From contig NZ_MJAO01000033.1 in NCBI RefSeq assembly GCF_001902635.1, forward strand, positions 1 through 39,135: a DNA stretch of 39,135 bases, written 5' to 3'. Position 1 is the stretch's first letter, and every line of letters starts with the position of its first letter. A program made the position numbers and the translations under genes. The notes beneath the pieces are model-generated. The model worked only from the letters and a program-made list of their open reading frames with translations. It had not been told where the DNA came from and searched no databases. Of the stretch, positions 31,516-39,135 are shown in pieces. This stretch comes from Serratia marcescens (lineage in GTDB: Bacteria; Pseudomonadota; Gammaproteobacteria; Enterobacterales; Enterobacteriaceae).

Positions 31516-31758
31516 ATGAAAAAATATAATTTTATCTACAATAGTGAAAAATTCCTGCTCTGTGATGATAGTAAAAAGAGTGAAAGTGAAATAGAGAAAC
31601 TCATGGGGAAAGGTTTTCAGAAAATCGAGGTTGAGGCTGAATCGAAAAAGGAGGCTATAGGGAAGTTTAAAGAAAAGTTAGGGGAGAATAGTAAATCCCT
31701 TGAGGAATATACAAAGGATATATCATTCACATCTATTATTGAAGCATTGCTAAGATAA
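31516..31758 (+). CDS. Small soluble protein of the bacteriocin operon (immunity or accessory candidate)
   Basis: 80 residues, ATG with AAGGA 5 bases upstream. It is lysine- and glutamate-rich (SESEIEKLMGKGFQKIEVEAESKKEAI), with predicted beta and alpha elements and no membrane segment or signal. No family is recognised. It lies between the precursor and the glycosyltransferases. A self-protection protein would be expected in this place, yet most class II immunity proteins are membrane-linked or basic helical bundles. It could instead be a leader- or substrate-binding helper for the glycosyltransferases. Both options are inference. Confidence 0.65.
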   Translation: MKKYNFIYNSEKFLLCDDSKKSESEIEKLMGKGFQKIEVEAESKKEAIGKFKEKLGENSKSLEEYTKDISFTSIIEALLR

Positions 31759-31789
31759 CGTAGAGGGCGGGACCATAGAATACCATTCG

Positions 31790-33100
31790 ATGATGAAGCC
31801 TGATTATGAGTGCGAGGGCTTTAAAGAAGCTATAAACGTTATAAAAGCTAAAGGATTTAAAAAAACTAAGGTTCCAGACAAAATTCACTTTGTCTGGATT
31901 GGTGATCTGTACTACTCAGATATGTCATATCTAAAAGTGTGGGGTGACTTTAACAAGGATAAGTCTTTATTCTTATGGAGTGATCCATCCTCCTCGGATA
32001 TTAACGCTTTTCAACAGGCTTTAAAGCTATTTTGCGATGGTCTTCCGGGTGAAAATGACATATTAAGCGTCAGGGATAAGGCTTTTAATTACATCTGGCC
32101 AAAAATAAAAGAAGGAGAGACGTTTAATGACGCCGCCTGTCAGTTTCTTAATGAGATAAACCATGGCTATGGTGAGTTAAGAGGAGGGGGTAAAGATATA
32201 TCAGATGATATTAACGTGATGGATATTCAAGAGCTGTTCGTTAATGAGTTTGTTATATATAAAAAATTTTACTATTATGAGTTGATATTGAGAGGGAACT
32301 TTGCATGTGCAAGTGACTTTGTTCGGCTTCTGATTTTGTACAACTATGGAGGTATATATATAGATGTAGATACACTTCCTTATATTGACAATATTTATCA
32401 GAAAACAAACAATTTATTGAATAAACATGGCATACGTCATGATGAAAGCGTTTATTTGGCTAAGACTCATGCTTTCTTGTGCGTGTTTAACTATATCGAT
32501 GAAGATGTGATGGGGTTAAACAAGTATTTAAAAAGAGTCGGTGGTATTGACGCTGCTGAGGTGGGTTGTATTTTCGAGGCAATGATATCTGACCTTGATA
32601 GCTGTAATCGCTCTCAGATTGCGGCGCTTGGTGATGTTTTTGTTTATGATAATTTAATATCAATAAGTACAGTGAAGTTTATACATGGTGTGTTTTTCAA
32701 TAACATCATTGCATCGGCACCCGGTTCCCGCCTTTTGAAGAATTTACTTAAAAGAGTGGAGTTTAATTTTCGCTATATTGAAAGTAATAAAGGAATTTTT
32801 GTAGGTGATCCGGAGGTATCTTCTTCTAAGGACAGGTATACAGCGTTCAGTTTTTTGCTCAATTACAGACATGATGTGATTTCAAAAAATGAGTTCGTAA
32901 CATTATATCTGTCAGGTCCAATGTTAATATCCAATATAATATATCGGGTAATATGTGGGCTTACAGGATTACACCGAATTTTGTCAATCGAGAACCTGGC
33001 CAGGCTTATGCAAAGTGAGGCGTTAGGTATTGGATTCCAAAAACAAACGTTAGATACACCTTTGGGCATCCGCTCCGCGTGGAGAAATAATAATGAATAA
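31790..33100 (+). CDS. DXD glycosyltransferase, TcdA/TcdB-like (GT44/GT32 fold)
   Basis: 436 residues. IPxKIHFVWIGD-type start at about 28-39 (VPDKIHFVWIGD), then at about 172-197 ASDFVRLLILYNYGGIYIDVDTLPY with the DXD metal/UDP-sugar motif D192-V-D194. This wording is shared by the catalytic domain of clostridial glucosylating toxins and by small GT32 enzymes. No export signal, so it should act in the cytosol. No strong ribosome site was seen before the ATG at 31790 (a second ATG follows at once). Its stop overlaps the start of the family 2 glycosyltransferase by 8 bases. In this operon its likely substrate is the precursor peptide, or the sugar already placed by the second enzyme. Confidence 0.82.
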   Translation: MMKPDYECEGFKEAINVIKAKGFKKTKVPDKIHFVWIGDLYYSDMSYLKVWGDFNKDKSLFLWSDPSSSDINAFQQALKLFCDGLPGENDILSVRDKAFNYIWPKIKEGETFNDAACQFLNEINHGYGELRGGGKDISDDINVMDIQELFVNEFVIYKKFYYYELILRGNFACASDFVRLLILYNYGGIYIDVDTLPYIDNIYQKTNNLLNKHGIRHDESVYLAKTHAFLCVFNYIDEDVMGLNKYLKRVGGIDAAEVGCIFEAMISDLDSCNRSQIAALGDVFVYDNLISISTVKFIHGVFFNNIIASAPGSRLLKNLLKRVEFNFRYIESNKGIFVGDPEVSSSKDRYTAFSFLLNYRHDVISKNEFVTLYLSGPMLISNIIYRVICGLTGLHRILSIENLARLMQSEALGIGFQKQTLDTPLGIRSAWRNNNE

Positions 33101-34103
33101 GCCGTGGATAAGTGCGCTAATAATAGTGCGTAATGCTGAGCATTCGATACTAAGAACAATAGATTCTATCATTGATGTTACTGATGAAATTATCATTGTT
33201 GATACTGGCTCTGTTGATGATACTTTAAATATCATCCCAAAGAATAACAAGAAAATAAAAATCAATAGCTATCAATGGGATGATAACTTTTCCAAAGCAC
33301 GCAATTATGCAATAGATCTTGCATCGGGACCTTACTGTTTTGTGATTGATGCTGATGAGTATTTAGCAGATGAAAGCCGAAAGGGATTTAGAGATAGGTT
33401 ATATTCGTTATTTTGTGGGCAAGAGCGGACGCTATATGCTCCTGCCATAGATAATATGAATGGTTCTGTTTTAAAGAATAATGCAAGAATTTTTATGAAG
33501 AGAGCATCCTTAAAATATAAAGGGTTTGTTCATGAGTATCTTTATGAAGACGGTTATGATATAGAGCATGTGCCGGAAATAGTAGTAAACCATACCGGGT
33601 ATCTACGTGACGGTGAATTAGATGAAAAGAAAAATAGAAATCTACGGCTTTTGAAGCGTCAGTTAGATGAGACTCCAACAGAGCTAAGATGGAAGTATTT
33701 CATGCTTAGGTATTTGGATATGGATGATAAACAATTTGAAAATATTCTCTATGAGTTTGGCACATTACCCCTTCCTTACAGTAGTGATATAGAAATATAT
33801 GCGCTTAACGTAAAGTCTAGATTGATAACATACTTATTAGATAGATCTAATTTTAATGATGCATATTCCCATGCTAAAGCGCTATTTGGCAGCTATAAGG
33901 ATAAAAACAGTTTCTTCCTGCACTTTATCTCACTCTATTTAATGTCAACCCAGCGCTACCACAATGATATGCTTGACTTGAAAAAGGCTCTTGACGATGT
34001 TAGCCGCTACCCTCAGGATGCGTTTATCATTGAGACGATAGATGATCAAGTTATATCGGCAGTTGTAGATAGTTTCAGACTAGACCTGGAGTATATAACT
34101 TGA
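33093..34103 (+). CDS. SunS-like family 2 glycosyltransferase with helical C-terminal domain
   Basis: 336 residues. GT-A domain: SALIIVRNAEHSILRTIDSI, DEIIIVDTGSVDDT, WDDNFSKARN and the metal-binding D86-A-D88 in VIDADEYL. Then ARIFMKRASLKYKGFVHEYL and VNHTGYL. The C-terminal ~130 residues are helical and TPR-like (LDETPTELRWKYFMLRYL). The same order of motifs is found in SunS, which attaches glucose to a cysteine of sublancin, and in related glycocin transferases. It starts inside the end of the preceding gene, so the two are co-translated. Expected role: first sugar onto the precursor core in the cytosol before export. It converges on the transporter gene with 11 bases between. Confidence 0.82.
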   Translation: MNKPWISALIIVRNAEHSILRTIDSIIDVTDEIIIVDTGSVDDTLNIIPKNNKKIKINSYQWDDNFSKARNYAIDLASGPYCFVIDADEYLADESRKGFRDRLYSLFCGQERTLYAPAIDNMNGSVLKNNARIFMKRASLKYKGFVHEYLYEDGYDIEHVPEIVVNHTGYLRDGELDEKKNRNLRLLKRQLDETPTELRWKYFMLRYLDMDDKQFENILYEFGTLPLPYSSDIEIYALNVKSRLITYLLDRSNFNDAYSHAKALFGSYKDKNSFFLHFISLYLMSTQRYHNDMLDLKKALDDVSRYPQDAFIIETIDDQVISAVVDSFRLDLEYIT

Positions 34104-34114
34104 TCATGAATCTA

Positions 34115-36214
34115 CTACTCTAGCGATACCACTCTGTCTGCCGATGCAATAGTGGTTTCCCTATGGGCGATGATTACCCTGGTTATTTTTAGCTGTTTTA
34201 TCGCTTTGTTTACATAGCTTTCGCTTTCATGATCTAATGAGCTTGTGGCCTCATCCATGAAGAGAATACCAGGCTTTCGGTAGAGGGCTCTTGCAATGAA
34301 GATACGTTGTTTTTGCCCCCCAGAGAGTCCTTCACCTAACTCGCCGATTAAGGTTTCATAACCCATTGGCATTTTCATAATGATATCGTGAATATAACTT
34401 GCCTTAGCGCATTCAATCATCCATTCTTCATTTTCGCTATCGTCAAACCCACAAATGTTCTCTCGTATCGAACCAGAGAATAATTTATCATCCTGCATGA
34501 CACAGCCGATCATCTTATGATAGTTATTAACACCGAGTTGCTGGATGTCGGTTCCATCAATAATTACTTTTCCATCATCGGGTTCGAATAATCCGCATAG
34601 TACCCGCATTAGCGTCGTTTTCCCTGCTCCAGAAGGCCCCGTTATCGCCACACTTTCTCCAGGCAGAATCTGGAGAGATAGACGGGTAAAAACGGGTGAT
34701 GATTGACTATCATAGCGATAGCTTAAGTTAGATGCTTCTAATGAAACAGGGCGCATGGCAACCTTTATGGGCATGTCAGGTTTTCTAGCCTGCTGTGAGT
34801 GTATAGCAATATCTGCGATACGCTCATTATGCAGGCTCATGATACGTAACTGTAAAAGAAAACTAGTTAGCGATGAAACCCTATCTGCAAACTGCTCTCT
34901 GAATACGCCAAAAGCAATAAACATCCCTATAGTCATTTGGTTTTCAATCACCAGGCTTGCACCTAACCATAAAATTATTACCTGGTCACAAGCGCCTATA
35001 AATGCGTTTAGCCCACCGAACAAGAGGTCCATCTTGGTGACTTTTATCTCGGTGTTGATAGTGTCAACTTCTAAATTTAGCCAGTGAGCCGCCCTGCGTT
35101 CACTCATTCCTTGCATCTTGACTGTAGCGATCCCGTATAAGGTTTCCATAAAATATGACCTTGTCCGGGCATCCCTGACTAACGCTTCTTCCGACAATTG
35201 CCTATACGTACCATATGTGAGTAGCCTAATAAGTACATAGATCGCCGTGAACCCAAGTACAAACCAAGTTAACCAGCCACCATACAGAACCATCATTACT
35301 GTTACACCGAGCACCATGATTCCATCCATGAGTGCCCCGACGATGCTAGTCGTAAATGTTTCACGTAATGTGTTTAGTGAACCAAATCGGGACTGAATGT
35401 CACCCAGCTTTCGTCGTTCAAAATAGCTCAGTGGCAGCCTGAGTAGATGGTTCAATAAACCAGATTGCCACTGGACATTAATCAGTGTCGACATGACCAG
35501 TGACGACCATGAGCGGAACATGCTCACTGCCGTACGCAATAGAATAAATAGAATGAGGCCAATGCATATAAGAGTGAGTAAACCGTGATCTCCTGCGGGA
35601 ATCGCGTGGTCCATCACTAACTGTGTTCCTACAGGCATCATCAGGTTGATGGTTTCTATCACAAGGGACAGGCAAAAAATTTTGCCAAGCGTAATCTTAA
35701 GGCCGTGCACGCTACCTATTAATGTACTTAAACTAAGCCGATTACATACCGTGTCTGCTTTAAACGCGCTACCTGGCCAAGCTTCAAGCGCTACACCTGT
35801 AAAGCTTTGTGAAAGTTCCGCCAGACTGACGGAGCGATATCCAAGTGCAGGGTCATGCAGTATCGCGCGGTGACGATTCACACTAATGAGTACCACAAAA
35901 TGATTGAAATCCCAGTGTAATATGCACGGCATTTTAAGAGCCCCAATCTCATTGAGATCAAGAGACAAAGGCCGGGTTGAGAGCCCTAGTTGGTCGGCAA
36001 TACTGGTGAGTCCTGACAAGGTTGTGCCACGTGCTGAAAGATTAAATTGTCGGCGGAGCGCAATCAGATCAATGTTCTTGCCATAGTGGCCACAAATCAT
36101 TGCCAAGCAAGCCAAACCGCACTCAGAGGACTCGGTTTGATGAACCAAAGGAATACGGCTGCGTAGCCGCATATCCAGCTGGTTTAACAATTCCTTAAAA
36201 GAGCGCTTACTCAT
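34115..36214 (-). CDS. Peptidase-containing ABC transporter (C39 family bacteriocin exporter)
   Basis: 699 residues from the ATG at 36214 (an in-frame GTG at 36232 would add 6). The N-terminal C39 peptidase has its cysteine in [11 protein letters not shown] (about residue 32), the histidine in WDFNHFVVL and the aspartate in HDPALG. A six-helix membrane domain follows at about 160-440, then the ATPase with Walker [10 protein letters not shown], signature LSGGQKQR and Walker [11 protein letters not shown]. Such transporters cut double-glycine leaders and export the core; CvaB and SunT are examples. The leader at 31196 fits. It lies 3' of the fusion-protein gene and overlaps its end. TolC, the outer membrane partner, is not encoded here. 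Confidence 0.94.
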   Translation of the reverse strand: MSKRSFKELLNQLDMRLRSRIPLVHQTESSECGLACLAMICGHYGKNIDLIALRRQFNLSARGTTLSGLTSIADQLGLSTRPLSLDLNEIGALKMPCILHWDFNHFVVLISVNRHRAILHDPALGYRSVSLAELSQSFTGVALEAWPGSAFKADTVCNRLSLSTLIGSVHGLKITLGKIFCLSLVIETINLMMPVGTQLVMDHAIPAGDHGLLTLICIGLILFILLRTAVSMFRSWSSLVMSTLINVQWQSGLLNHLLRLPLSYFERRKLGDIQSRFGSLNTLRETFTTSIVGALMDGIMVLGVTVMMVLYGGWLTWFVLGFTAIYVLIRLLTYGTYRQLSEEALVRDARTRSYFMETLYGIATVKMQGMSERRAAHWLNLEVDTINTEIKVTKMDLLFGGLNAFIGACDQVIILWLGASLVIENQMTIGMFIAFGVFREQFADRVSSLTSFLLQLRIMSLHNERIADIAIHSQQARKPDMPIKVAMRPVSLEASNLSYRYDSQSSPVFTRLSLQILPGESVAITGPSGAGKTTLMRVLCGLFEPDDGKVIIDGTDIQQLGVNNYHKMIGCVMQDDKLFSGSIRENICGFDDSENEEWMIECAKASYIHDIIMKMPMGYETLIGELGEGLSGGQKQRIFIARALYRKPGILFMDEATSSLDHESESYVNKAIKQLKITRVIIAHRETTIASADRVVSLE

Positions 36215-37481
36215 TGACTGGCCCCGTTGCACTGTGCTTCATGTCGTAGAATGGCGATAACATCCATTGATAAATCCTCCTTTTTTCCAGAAATAAAGTG
36301 CTCTGTGCTTTCATGCCATTTTCCAGACTCAGGCTTTTACCGTTGTAGGCAATGGTCTGTTTTTTCGGTCTGACTATCACTTTGTAGTACGGTATGGCGC
36401 TAGTTAATGCTGCTTTGGGGGCGCCTTGGTAGGTCAGCATTTCCTGGGGGGAGGCAGGGGCTTTAGATATGAGCGAGACCGTGCCGGCGAACTGCCCGAA
36501 TTTCTCTGCGGGAAACGCGTCATAACGCACATTGACCTTATCTCCAATTGTGATGAAAGGGATGGCGTCATTAGGCACCCAAAGCACCAGGGCATAGTGA
36601 TCGATGTTGTGAGGTAGCACTTGCAGCAGACTGTCGCCAACGTTGACCATCTGGCCGACCGTGACGCTGAGTGAGTCGATGCGGCCGTCGGCCAAGGCTC
36701 GGACGATGATCTCTCCAGTGGCATCGATGTCGCGAAGCTCCTTTTGGAGTTCGTAACGTTGCAGCTCCATCTGATAAATTTGGTTGTCAAAGTCGGCGGC
36801 TTGGGTGTGGATCTGACTTTCCAGTGCGGTGATCTGTAGCGCATTCTGTTCGTTCTGGCCGGATAGGCCTAACAGATTGTTCTGCTGTTGGTAGTACAAC
36901 GCTACTTGGTTAGTAAGCTGATCCTTATTGATAAGCCCTTGATTCTGATAGAGCCGATAGTTCTCCATGTTCTCTTTCATGATACGTATCCCTTCCTGGG
37001 CCCGCTGGAGGATATCGGTGGAACGTGTGAACGCGGTCGTGTACTGCACTTTCTGTTTTTCCAGCATCGCGAGTGTGGTTTGCTTACTGCTTTCCAGGCG
37101 GGTAATGATTTGTGCGATGCGTGCCAGCTGGCCATCGATATCTCGCCGCAAGTTATCGCTGACCACCCCGCTGCGGGTACTCTTGCTGACGTCGATTTGG
37201 TAAATAGGGGCGCCGGTGGTGACTATCTGCCCTTCGGTGACAAACTGTTTGACCACTACGCCCTGGACGGTGGAATAGACGTTGGCGGCACGTGGGTAGG
37301 TGCTGATCTCGCCGGTGACGTTGACCCGCCTGGTATAGGTTCCGGCGATAACGAAGATGAGAAAAGCAATGAGGAAAAAGAAACAGAGTCCTGCCGTAAG
37401 CCAAAAGGGAATACCGGGCAATAACAATGCCCGGCCGCGCCATTTCAATTTCTGATTATCGATCGCTTCCTGGCGGAACAT
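36207..37481 (-). CDS. HlyD/CvaA-type membrane fusion protein
   Basis: 424 residues. One membrane segment at about residues 26-48 ([20 protein letters not shown]), then the HlyD-type barrel-sandwich start [24 protein letters not shown], a long coiled coil (about 130-260) and a return strand with [25 protein letters not shown]. It connects the inner-membrane exporter with TolC so that the bacteriocin crosses both membranes, which points to a Gram-negative version of the system. ATG at 37481 with AAGGAAG upstream. First gene of the exporter operon, which is read toward the biosynthetic operon. Confidence 0.93.
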   Translation of the reverse strand: MFRQEAIDNQKLKWRGRALLLPGIPFWLTAGLCFFFLIAFLIFVIAGTYTRRVNVTGEISTYPRAANVYSTVQGVVVKQFVTEGQIVTTGAPIYQIDVSKSTRSGVVSDNLRRDIDGQLARIAQIITRLESSKQTTLAMLEKQKVQYTTAFTRSTDILQRAQEGIRIMKENMENYRLYQNQGLINKDQLTNQVALYYQQQNNLLGLSGQNEQNALQITALESQIHTQAADFDNQIYQMELQRYELQKELRDIDATGEIIVRALADGRIDSLSVTVGQMVNVGDSLLQVLPHNIDHYALVLWVPNDAIPFITIGDKVNVRYDAFPAEKFGQFAGTVSLISKAPASPQEMLTYQGAPKAALTSAIPYYKVIVRPKKQTIAYNGKSLSLENGMKAQSTLFLEKRRIYQWMLSPFYDMKHSATGPVNE

Positions 37482-38020
37482 CGTTTTTCTTCCTTAAAAT
37501 ATGGGATTGATTTTTTCCTATTACGCCGTCAAAAACTCGCTAAATATCCATGTTGGTGCGAGACAGTGTTCGACAAGTTGTTGGACGTGATAAGTCGATC
37601 TCTCTACTCAATAACGTTGTATATTACCGCTCCACTTTAGCCAGAGCATGCTGATTGCAGGGGAATGGTGAGGTGGCGCTCATAAACTGTTTTACGCGCT
37701 CAACCTGCTTGAAAGCAACGCTATTATGCGCATTATCGACTCGCCCAGCACAGGGGAAACTGCCATCAGATTACACTCGGCTTTCCTCCCCTGGTGGGCG
37801 GGCCTGCCGATGGCCCGACTGGAGCTTGAACTTAACGAAGGAGGGGGCCGGTTTTCAGTTCCGCTCCGCCAGTCTCGATAGCCATTGGTCTGCTTTCGAA
37901 GCGTTTATCTGCATGCTGAAAAATGATGTGAAACCGTCTCGCCGAGTGCGAGGCGCTCGACCCGCCGCCAATTGAACCTTCGTTTATTTTGTCGCGCTAC
38001 AATAGGTGAAAAATCCCCCT
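37482..38020. other. Intergenic region after the bacteriocin block, with a decayed fragment
   Basis: 539 bases. The left ~180 bases should hold the exporter promoter on the minus strand, but no clear -35/-10 pair was found. The rest contains a plus-strand coding-like fragment (37672-37881) and no intact gene. Confidence 0.45.
37672..37881 (+). pseudogene. Decayed coding fragment, unknown family
   Basis: An open frame of 69 residues directly after a TGA reads AHKLFYALNLLESNAIMRI, then GETAIRLHSAFLPWWAGLPM and LELELNEGGGRFSVPLRQ, to a TAG. Composition and pattern look like real protein. The only ATG is internal, and the sequence to the right (to 37975) may continue in another frame. I do not recognise the family. 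Confidence 0.35.
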
Positions 38021-38176
38021 ATGGAGCCTATCGTGCGCAAATCCAGATTCTTGCTCGTGACCGTGCTGTGCCTGTGCGCCGCCGCCGTGCTGTATGTGAT
38101 GGCTTACCGGTCGCTGGGGCATTATCTCAGCGATGGGGAGAAAGCGTACCCGGATATCAGCATTGAAATCCGCTGA
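38021..38176 (+). CDS. Small single-pass membrane protein
   Basis: 51 residues from ATG 38021: basic start (MEPIVRKSRF), a hydrophobic helix of about 18 residues (LLVTVLCLCAAAVLYVMAY) and a short polar tail ending DISIEIR. The ribosome site (AGGTG) is weak; a GTG at 38033 is an alternative. It lies 125 bases before a GT39-type glycosyltransferase on the same strand and may be expressed with it. No family recognised. Confidence 0.55.
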   Translation: MEPIVRKSRFLLVTVLCLCAAAVLYVMAYRSLGHYLSDGEKAYPDISIEIR

Positions 38177-38301
38177 GGGTCATACGGCGCAGCGGTAATT
38201 TAGCCGACTTTTTCGTACTGATTTACCCGCCATTTACCCGCCGTCGGCAATGATGACGCAGCGTCTCCACACTGTGTGGTTTTTTTGGGCGGAATGCGGT
38301 T

Positions 38302-39135
38302 ATGTCACTGCAACAGATATCGAATGTTTCTTTGAGCAACAACGGCTTAAAAGGCATCGGTTACAAACATTACGCGCTGGCGATCGTGGCATTTTCGGCG
38401 GTCGTGCGGTTTATTTCCTTAACGGATCGGTATTTTTGGTGCGATGAAGCCTCCAGCGTGCTGACCAGCCGCTATGATCTGGGTGCCTTGCTGTACCACG
38501 CTTCCTTCGATGTCCACCCGCCGCTTTATTACCTGCTGCTGCATGGCTGGATGGTGCTGTTTGGCGACAGCATTATGGCGGCCCGTTCGCTGAGCCTGGT
38601 GTTCGGCGTAATGACGGTGGTGCTGGCGATGCGCTTTACCCGTTGGTTGGCCAACGAACGGGCGGCGCTGATGGCGGGATGGCTGATGGCGATCATGCCG
38701 ATGGCGGTGCGTTACAGCCAAGAGGCACGCATGTACGCGCTGATGGGGCTGCTGGCGATCGCCGCCGCCATGGCGTTGGCGAGGTGGCTGAAAACGCCGG
38801 ATAATCGCCGCTATCTGGCGCTGTATGCGCTGTTGATGACGCTGAGCTTTTATACCCATTACTTCACCATTTTCACGCTGATCGCCCACTGGCTGGTGGT
38901 GCTGGCGCTGTCGTGTTGCCGCGAAGGCGAACGTTACATCAAACAGCCGGCGTGGTGGCTGGCCAATGCGGCGATCGGGGTGGCTTACATTCCCTGGCTG
39001 CTGGTGCTGTTCAATCTGCTGGCGCATATTGCCGAACTGCGGGTTGGCGGCGACGTCGGTTGGATCCCCCAGGTCAGCTGGCGCGATCTGCCGGCGATGT
39101 TTTGGCGATTTTTCACCGGCGATGACGGCGGCAAC
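38302..39135 (+). CDS. GT39/ArnT-like integral membrane glycosyltransferase (3' end outside window)
   Basis: 278 residues are visible and the frame stays open at the window end. After a polar start, a first membrane helix (YALAIVAFSAVVRFISL) is followed by DRYFWCDEASSVLTS with the acidic DEA in the first periplasmic loop, and HASFDVHPPLYYLLLHGW. This is the hallmark order of PMT/ArnT-type GT-C enzymes, which use polyprenyl-phosphate sugars. Then come several helices and RYSQEARMYALM, also typical. Likely role: sugar transfer to lipid, polysaccharide or protein on the periplasmic side. It has the GC-rich codon use of a core chromosome, in contrast to the AT-rich glycosyltransferases of the bacteriocin block, so a link to that system is not implied. 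Confidence 0.85.
   Translation, partial: MSLQQISNVSLSNNGLKGIGYKHYALAIVAFSAVVRFISLTDRYFWCDEASSVLTSRYDLGALLYHASFDVHPPLYYLLLHGWMVLFGDSIMAARSLSLVFGVMTVVLAMRFTRWLANERAALMAGWLMAIMPMAVRYSQEARMYALMGLLAIAAAMALARWLKTPDNRRYLALYALLMTLSFYTHYFTIFTLIAHWLVVLALSCCREGERYIKQPAWWLANAAIGVAYIPWLLVLFNLLAHIAELRVGGDVGWIPQVSWRDLPAMFWRFFTGDDGGN

Noticed and set aside
31196..37481. Lanthipeptide or thiopeptide locus
   Set aside because: No LanB/C/M, radical SAM or cyclodehydratase genes; the modifying enzymes are glycosyltransferases.
38419..39027. 202-residue open frame on the minus strand rich in His/Gln/Arg
   Set aside because: It is the reverse of the GT39-like gene; the biased composition comes from GC-rich codons on the other strand.
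38302..39135. GT39-like gene as part of the bacteriocin system
   Set aside because: Separated by over 800 bases with gene debris, different base composition, and a lipid-linked sugar family typical of envelope modification.
1..39135. CRISPR arrays
   Set aside because: No series of evenly spaced repeats was found; the only tandem repeats are short (12 and 10 bp units without spacers).

Overview
The window looks like a variable accessory region of an Enterobacterales chromosome, most likely Serratia or a close relative. That placement is an inference from the type VI secretion-associated VasL-like gene, the MR/P-like chaperone-usher fimbria, the MarT/FidL-type regulators, the relics of P4-family integrases and the overall gene style. 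No rRNA, complete tRNA or diagnostic housekeeping gene is present to confirm it. Base composition is patchy: fimbrial and CBASS genes are GC-balanced, while the recombinase cassette, the regulators and the bacteriocin block are AT-rich, as expected for separately acquired modules.

Layout. 1-1751: end of a GIY-YIG/T5orf172-type protein and a VasL/ImpA-type T6SS accessory protein. 1917-12638: a defence island. It starts with the first 59 codons of a CD-NTase cut by an IS256-family element. Next come a cassette of a large serine recombinase with two ParB/RepB-like proteins (minus strand), a tRNA 3'-half-like relic, a DEDDh exonuclease, and an intact four-gene type II CBASS operon on the minus strand (Cap5 HNH-SAVED nuclease, CD-NTase, Cap2 E1/E2-like, Cap3 JAMM peptidase). 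12639-14980: a long intergenic stretch with a perfect 18-bp hairpin, a tandem 12-bp repeat, a decayed P4-type integrase, and two tiny genes (a lipoprotein and a hydrophobic peptide).

14979-30321: a fimbrial locus. Reading the minus strand from 28562 leftward: major pilin, second pilin, usher, chaperone, four minor pilins, a deleted pilin relic, another minor pilin and two distal two-domain (adhesin-like) proteins. Associated genes are a LuxR-type regulator, a lipoprotein and a coiled-coil FkpA-like isomerase with a partial duplicate. FidL-like membrane proteins flank the operon on both sides, and a divergent MarT/ToxR-like regulator sits upstream. The MarT-like gene, its FidL-like partner and the distal adhesin are each broken by a one-base change in an A or T run.

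31103-37481: the most striking block. It encodes an 83-residue double-glycine precursor with a very Gly/Asn/Ser-rich 68-residue core and a single Cys, a small acidic/basic protein, a DXD glycosyltransferase of the TcdA/TcdB-like fold, and a SunS-like family 2 glycosyltransferase. Facing them is an export pair made of a C39-peptidase ABC transporter and an HlyD-type fusion protein. Together these read as a Gram-negative glycocin-like (glycosylated microcin) system. It sits just behind a second decayed P4-type integrase. 37482-39135: a decayed coding fragment, a small membrane protein and the start of a GT39/ArnT-like membrane glycosyltransferase that runs off the window.
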